Shown here one piece after another: positions 5,847 to 7,926 of a stretch of DNA of 7,926 nucleotides. Made by a program: the position numbers and the translations under genes. Each line of letters begins with the position of its first letter. The stretch's first letter is position 1. The notes beneath the pieces were generated by a model that was not told where the DNA came from, did not search any database, and was given only the letters and a program-made list of their open reading frames with translations. Source of the stretch: Chitinophagales bacterium (GTDB lineage Bacteria; Bacteroidota; Bacteroidia; Chitinophagales; Saprospiraceae); NCBI GenBank assembly GCA_013297575.1, contig JAAFHO010000080.1:1-7926 (forward strand), given 5' to 3'.

Positions 5847-6487
5847 GACTTCTCGGCTATTAGCACCAAATCCACGCTCATTGTACCATCAGGATTTTGA
5901 AAATCCTTGCGACTTATATCAATAATTTGAAAGCCACTTTCCTGTAATGCAGTAGTCAAATAATCTGCTTGGTGGTAATTCATAAATACCTGATCGCCAG
6001 TACTACCTGTTTTAAAATCCGATTTACTATTATCATCTTCCATTGTACTCAGATACAGCACTCCATTGGATTTTAAGATGGACGAAGCATCTTTTATCAA
6101 TTGTATTGCCTCCTCTTTTGATAAATAAGGCAAACCAAATCCACAGATGATCCCATCGTATGGATGTGGTAACTGTCTGATTTTCCTACAATCCATTACT
6201 AAAAACTGGGCATTGGGATTATTTACCTTGGCCAATTCGATCATATTAGGTGCTAAATCAAGACCCAAAATTTTAAAATCTGGTCGTTGCCGGAGTAGAT
6301 ATTTGGTAATATTGCCAGGCCCGCAAGCAAGATCTAAAACATGCGCTTTTTCGGTCCGCACACGTGCGCAGAACAAATTAAAGGTATCATTGTACAATTC
6401 AAAATCCATAAACCGATCTTGATATAGCACTGCGTGCTTATCAAAAACAGCGGCTGCTTGTTGGCTACGATCCATAGAGTGGTGCAT
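5825..6487 (-). CDS. Class I SAM-dependent methyltransferase
   Basis: A 220-aa cytoplasmic methyltransferase of unknown substrate. Motif I is VLDLACGPGNIT (50-61), the acidic residue that binds the SAM ribose is D77 in LGLDLAPNMI, and motif II/III regions are QFLVMDCRKI (94-103) and DGIICGFGLPYLS (111-123), followed by LKSNGVLYLSTME (138-150) and the C-terminal strand VDLVLIAEK. This is the Methyltransf_11/25 layout of small-molecule methyltransferases, preceded by a YQDRFMDFELYNDTF helix. The start is taken at ATG 6485-6487: a TTG at 6499 lies inside the -7 promoter box and so cannot be transcribed from it. An internal ATG (6473-6475) is a lesser alternative. The gene stands alone, convergent with the peroxidase gene and sharing its hairpin terminator, and divergent from the YCII gene. 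No neighbour suggests the substrate. Confidence 0.88.
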   Translation of the reverse strand: MHHSMDRSQQAAAVFDKHAVLYQDRFMDFELYNDTFNLFCARVRTEKAHVLDLACGPGNITKYLLRQRPDFKILGLDLAPNMIELAKVNNPNAQFLVMDCRKIRQLPHPYDGIICGFGLPYLSKEEAIQLIKDASSILKSNGVLYLSTMEDDNSKSDFKTGSTGDQVFMNYHQADYLTTALQESGFQIIDISRKDFQNPDGTMSVDLVLIAEKSNPLPRL

Positions 6488-6496
6488 ATTTATTGG

Positions 6497-6530
6497 CAAA
6501 CGTAAGTAAAATCATAGAAAATAGTACAAA
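6497..6530 (-). promoter_or_regulatory. Bacteroidota promoter of the methyltransferase gene
   Basis: On the minus strand, TTTG (6530-6527) is followed after 22 nt by TACGTTTG (6504-6497), matching TTG-N17-23-TAnnTTTG. The box ends 9 nt before the ATG at 6487, so the 5' leader would be only a few bases long or absent. Confidence 0.65.
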
Positions 6531-6578
6531 AAGGAATCAAATTAATTTTAATTTAGCCAACAGAAAAAAAATCCAACT

Positions 6579-6586
6579 TAATTTTG
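6579..6586 (+). promoter_or_regulatory. Possible housekeeping -7 box upstream of the YCII gene
   Basis: TAATTTTG matches TAnnTTTG exactly, about 100 nt before the ATG at 6688. No TTG is found 17-23 nt upstream, and the region is AT-rich, so chance is quite possible. Confidence 0.25.
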
Positions 6587-6593
6587 CCCATTA

Positions 6594-6620
6594 TGTCCGA
6601 TTATGCTTAGCCGAATCGTC
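6594..6620 (+). promoter_or_regulatory. Candidate ECF42-type promoter of the YCII-sigma operon
   Basis: TGTCCGA (6594-6600) is followed after 16 nt by CGTC (6617-6620). From memory, ECF42 sigma factors recognise TGTCGA near -35 and CG(A/T)C near -10, typically in front of DGPF genes. The site here has one extra C in the -35 element. Transcription would start near 6627, leaving a leader of about 60 nt. Confidence 0.45.
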
Positions 6621-6687
6621 ATCGGTACGTGTTTAAATTTCAAGCACATAGACAACTCAATTTTTAACATCAAAATTTTTTAAAAAA

Positions 6688-7038
6688 ATGGACAAGTACA
6701 TGATGATTTTTCGCAACACCCCAACCAGTGAAGACGCTTACCAATCTATGTCACCCGAAGAAATGCAGGCATCGCTGGCGCAATGGAACGCATGGATTGG
6801 CGGTATTGCAGCACAAGGTAAATTGATCGGATCGGAAGCGTTGGAGCATACTGGTAAAATCGTCACCGGCACTAAAAAAGTAGTAACAGATGGCCCTTAT
6901 GTAGAAAGTAAGGAATTGGTAAGTGGTTACTTGATTATGCACGCTGACAGCATGGAAGAGGCCGTTGAAAACTCAAAAGGATGCCCGATTTACGATATTG
7001 AAGGCTCGTTGGAAGTTCGGAAAATTATGGTTTTTTAA
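6688..7038 (+). CDS. YCII-related (DGPF) domain protein
   Basis: A 116-aa single-domain protein of the YCII/DGPF type (ferredoxin-like, dimeric alpha/beta-barrel fold). Visible: MDKYMMIFRN as the first strand, MSPEEMQASLAQWNAWIGGIAAQGKL as the first helix (21-46), VVTDGPYVESKELVSGYLIMHADS (65-88), with Tyr in place of Phe in the name-giving DGPF motif (68-71), and CPIYDIEGSLEVRKIM at the end. In this family the conserved His/Asp region may be catalytic, but no reaction is established for the DGPF branch. The start ATG 6688-6690 is preceded by TTTTTTAAAAAA with no ribosome-binding site. It lies 7 nt before the ECF42 sigma factor gene, the standard partner of such proteins, and is likely both co-transcribed with and a target of that sigma factor. 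Confidence 0.9.
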   Translation: MDKYMMIFRNTPTSEDAYQSMSPEEMQASLAQWNAWIGGIAAQGKLIGSEALEHTGKIVTGTKKVVTDGPYVESKELVSGYLIMHADSMEEAVENSKGCPIYDIEGSLEVRKIMVF

Positions 7039-7045
7039 ATATCAA

Positions 7046-7926
7046 ATGAACCAAAGCGACCTAACGCATAAAACGGTAGAGCATCTTTTCCGGCACGAAT
7101 CGGGAAAGATGCTTTCCGTTTTAGTCAAATTATTTGGCCTGAAACAGGTCGGAATTGCCGAAGATATTGTGCAAGATACGCTGGTATCGGCCTTTGACAC
7201 TTGGAAAATTAAAGGTATGCCGGAAAACCCGCGCGCTTGGCTTTACCGCGTTGCGAAGAACAAAACTATTGATTATTTGAGGCGAGAGCGTAATTTCCAA
7301 GACCGTGTTGCGCCAAATATTTCCTCCGAAATCCTACAAAACGCCGTTTCGGGGCAATTTTTAGATTCCCTTTTTCTCGACCATGAAATTGAAGACGCTC
7401 AACTCCGAATGATGTTTGCTTGTTGCCATCCATCTATTCCTTCGGAGGCACAATTGATTTTGATACTCAGGACTTTATGTGGTTTGAGTGCGAAGGAAAT
7501 AGCGGTTGCTTTTTTGGAACCCGAAGATACTATTGCTAAGCGCTTGTACCGTGCTAAAGAGAAGATTAGGCAAGAAAACCTACAAATGGATGTGCCATTA
7601 GGCAACGATTTACTCCCACGTTTGGATGCTGTTTTGCAGGCGATTTACATCCTATTTAACGAAGGTTACAAATCGGCCTCTACGGCTAGTGTTATTCGCC
7701 GCGAGCTATGCGAGGAGGCGTTACGGCTGGGTGATTTGATGATCGGGAATCCCATCGTTAACCTTCCTCGCACGTATGCATTGCAAGCCTTAATGTGTTT
7801 TCAATCTTCTCGATTTGATGCGAGGATGGATAAGAATGGGGACATTATATTATTGGAGCACCAAGATCGCAAGCAGTGGAATTATACATTTATTACATTA
7901 GGCTATACCTTTTTGCAACAATCTTC
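7046..7926 (+). CDS. ECF42-type RNA polymerase sigma factor (3' end outside window)
   Basis: The frame is open from ATG 7046-7048 through 293 complete codons to the window edge; full members are about 400-420 aa, so perhaps 120 residues are missing. Sigma region 2 spans about 10-82, with AEDIVQDTLVSAFDTW (38-53) and PRAWLYRVAKNKTIDYLRRE (62-81). Region 4 spans about 115-176, with CCHPSIPSEAQL (126-137) and the helix-turn-helix LSAKEIAVAFLEPEDTIAKRLYRAKEKI (147-174). The extra C-terminal (SnoaL-free, TPR-like) domain shows FNEGY (204-208), LCEEALRL (221-228) and ALQALMCFQSSRFDAR through EHQDRKQW (245-278), which mark the ECF42 group. No anti-sigma gene is seen; in ECF42 the C-terminal domain itself is needed for activity. 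The start is 7 nt after the YCII gene stop, so the two form an operon. Confidence 0.93.
   Translation, partial: MNQSDLTHKTVEHLFRHESGKMLSVLVKLFGLKQVGIAEDIVQDTLVSAFDTWKIKGMPENPRAWLYRVAKNKTIDYLRRERNFQDRVAPNISSEILQNAVSGQFLDSLFLDHEIEDAQLRMMFACCHPSIPSEAQLILILRTLCGLSAKEIAVAFLEPEDTIAKRLYRAKEKIRQENLQMDVPLGNDLLPRLDAVLQAIYILFNEGYKSASTASVIRRELCEEALRLGDLMIGNPIVNLPRTYALQALMCFQSSRFDARMDKNGDIILLEHQDRKQWNYTFITLGYTFLQQS

Noticed and set aside
6593..6610. Tiny five-codon reading frame (ATG at 6593) upstream of the YCII gene as a possible leader peptide
   Set aside because: It overlaps the candidate -35 element and would lie upstream of the predicted transcript start.
7399..7605. Short minus-strand open frame
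   Set aside because: It lies entirely within sigma region 4 and the linker of the ECF42 gene, whose frame is well supported.
1..7926. CRISPR, tRNA, insertion sequence or prophage
   Set aside because: No repeat-spacer pattern, cloverleaf, transposase or terminal repeats were seen on either strand.

Overview
The window looks like chromosomal DNA of a Bacteroidota organism, possibly near the Saprospiria (Haliscomenobacter/Lewinella type), although the genus-level placement is only a guess. Evidence: AT-rich start regions without Shine-Dalgarno sequences, promoter boxes of the TAnnTTTG type, a short Bacteroidota-style cold-shock protein, a DUF3667 protein and several secreted proteins ending their signal peptides in xxAQ. 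No tRNA, rRNA, CRISPR array, transposase or phage gene was seen.

Layout: (1) 3-104, the tail of a cold-shock protein with a good intrinsic terminator. (2) 1044-2980 and 181-1038, a leftward three-gene group read in the order Tat-exported six-bladed beta-propeller (resembling peptidyl-hydroxyglycine lyase, PAL), secreted chitobiase-C/discoidin-like protein, and five-helix DUF3667 membrane protein. The last two are only 5 nt apart. (3) 2981-3258, a divergent control region with a 43-nt imperfect palindrome. (4) 3259-5799, a rightward group: two tandem secreted beta-barrel-like proteins that appear to be diverged paralogues, then a di-heme cytochrome c peroxidase/MauG-family protein. (5) 5825-6487, a convergent SAM-dependent methyltransferase sharing a hairpin terminator with the peroxidase gene. 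(6) 6488-6687, a second divergent control region. (7) 6688-7926, a YCII/DGPF-domain protein followed 7 nt later by an ECF42-type sigma factor with its C-terminal extension, cut by the window end.

How the genes may work together: the YCII-ECF42 pair is a recognised conserved partnership, and a candidate ECF42-type promoter (TGTCcGA-N16-CGTC) lies upstream, suggesting self-control. The rest is mostly an envelope/periplasm set. The peroxidase has the expected heme motifs but carries Tyr where classical bacterial CCPs have the Met heme ligand, and lacks the distal His on the other heme, both as in MauG. The propeller keeps three His, a Tyr and an Arg that line up with the PAL zinc/active site. 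These residue assignments rest on remembered reference sequences aligned by eye and need a proper alignment.
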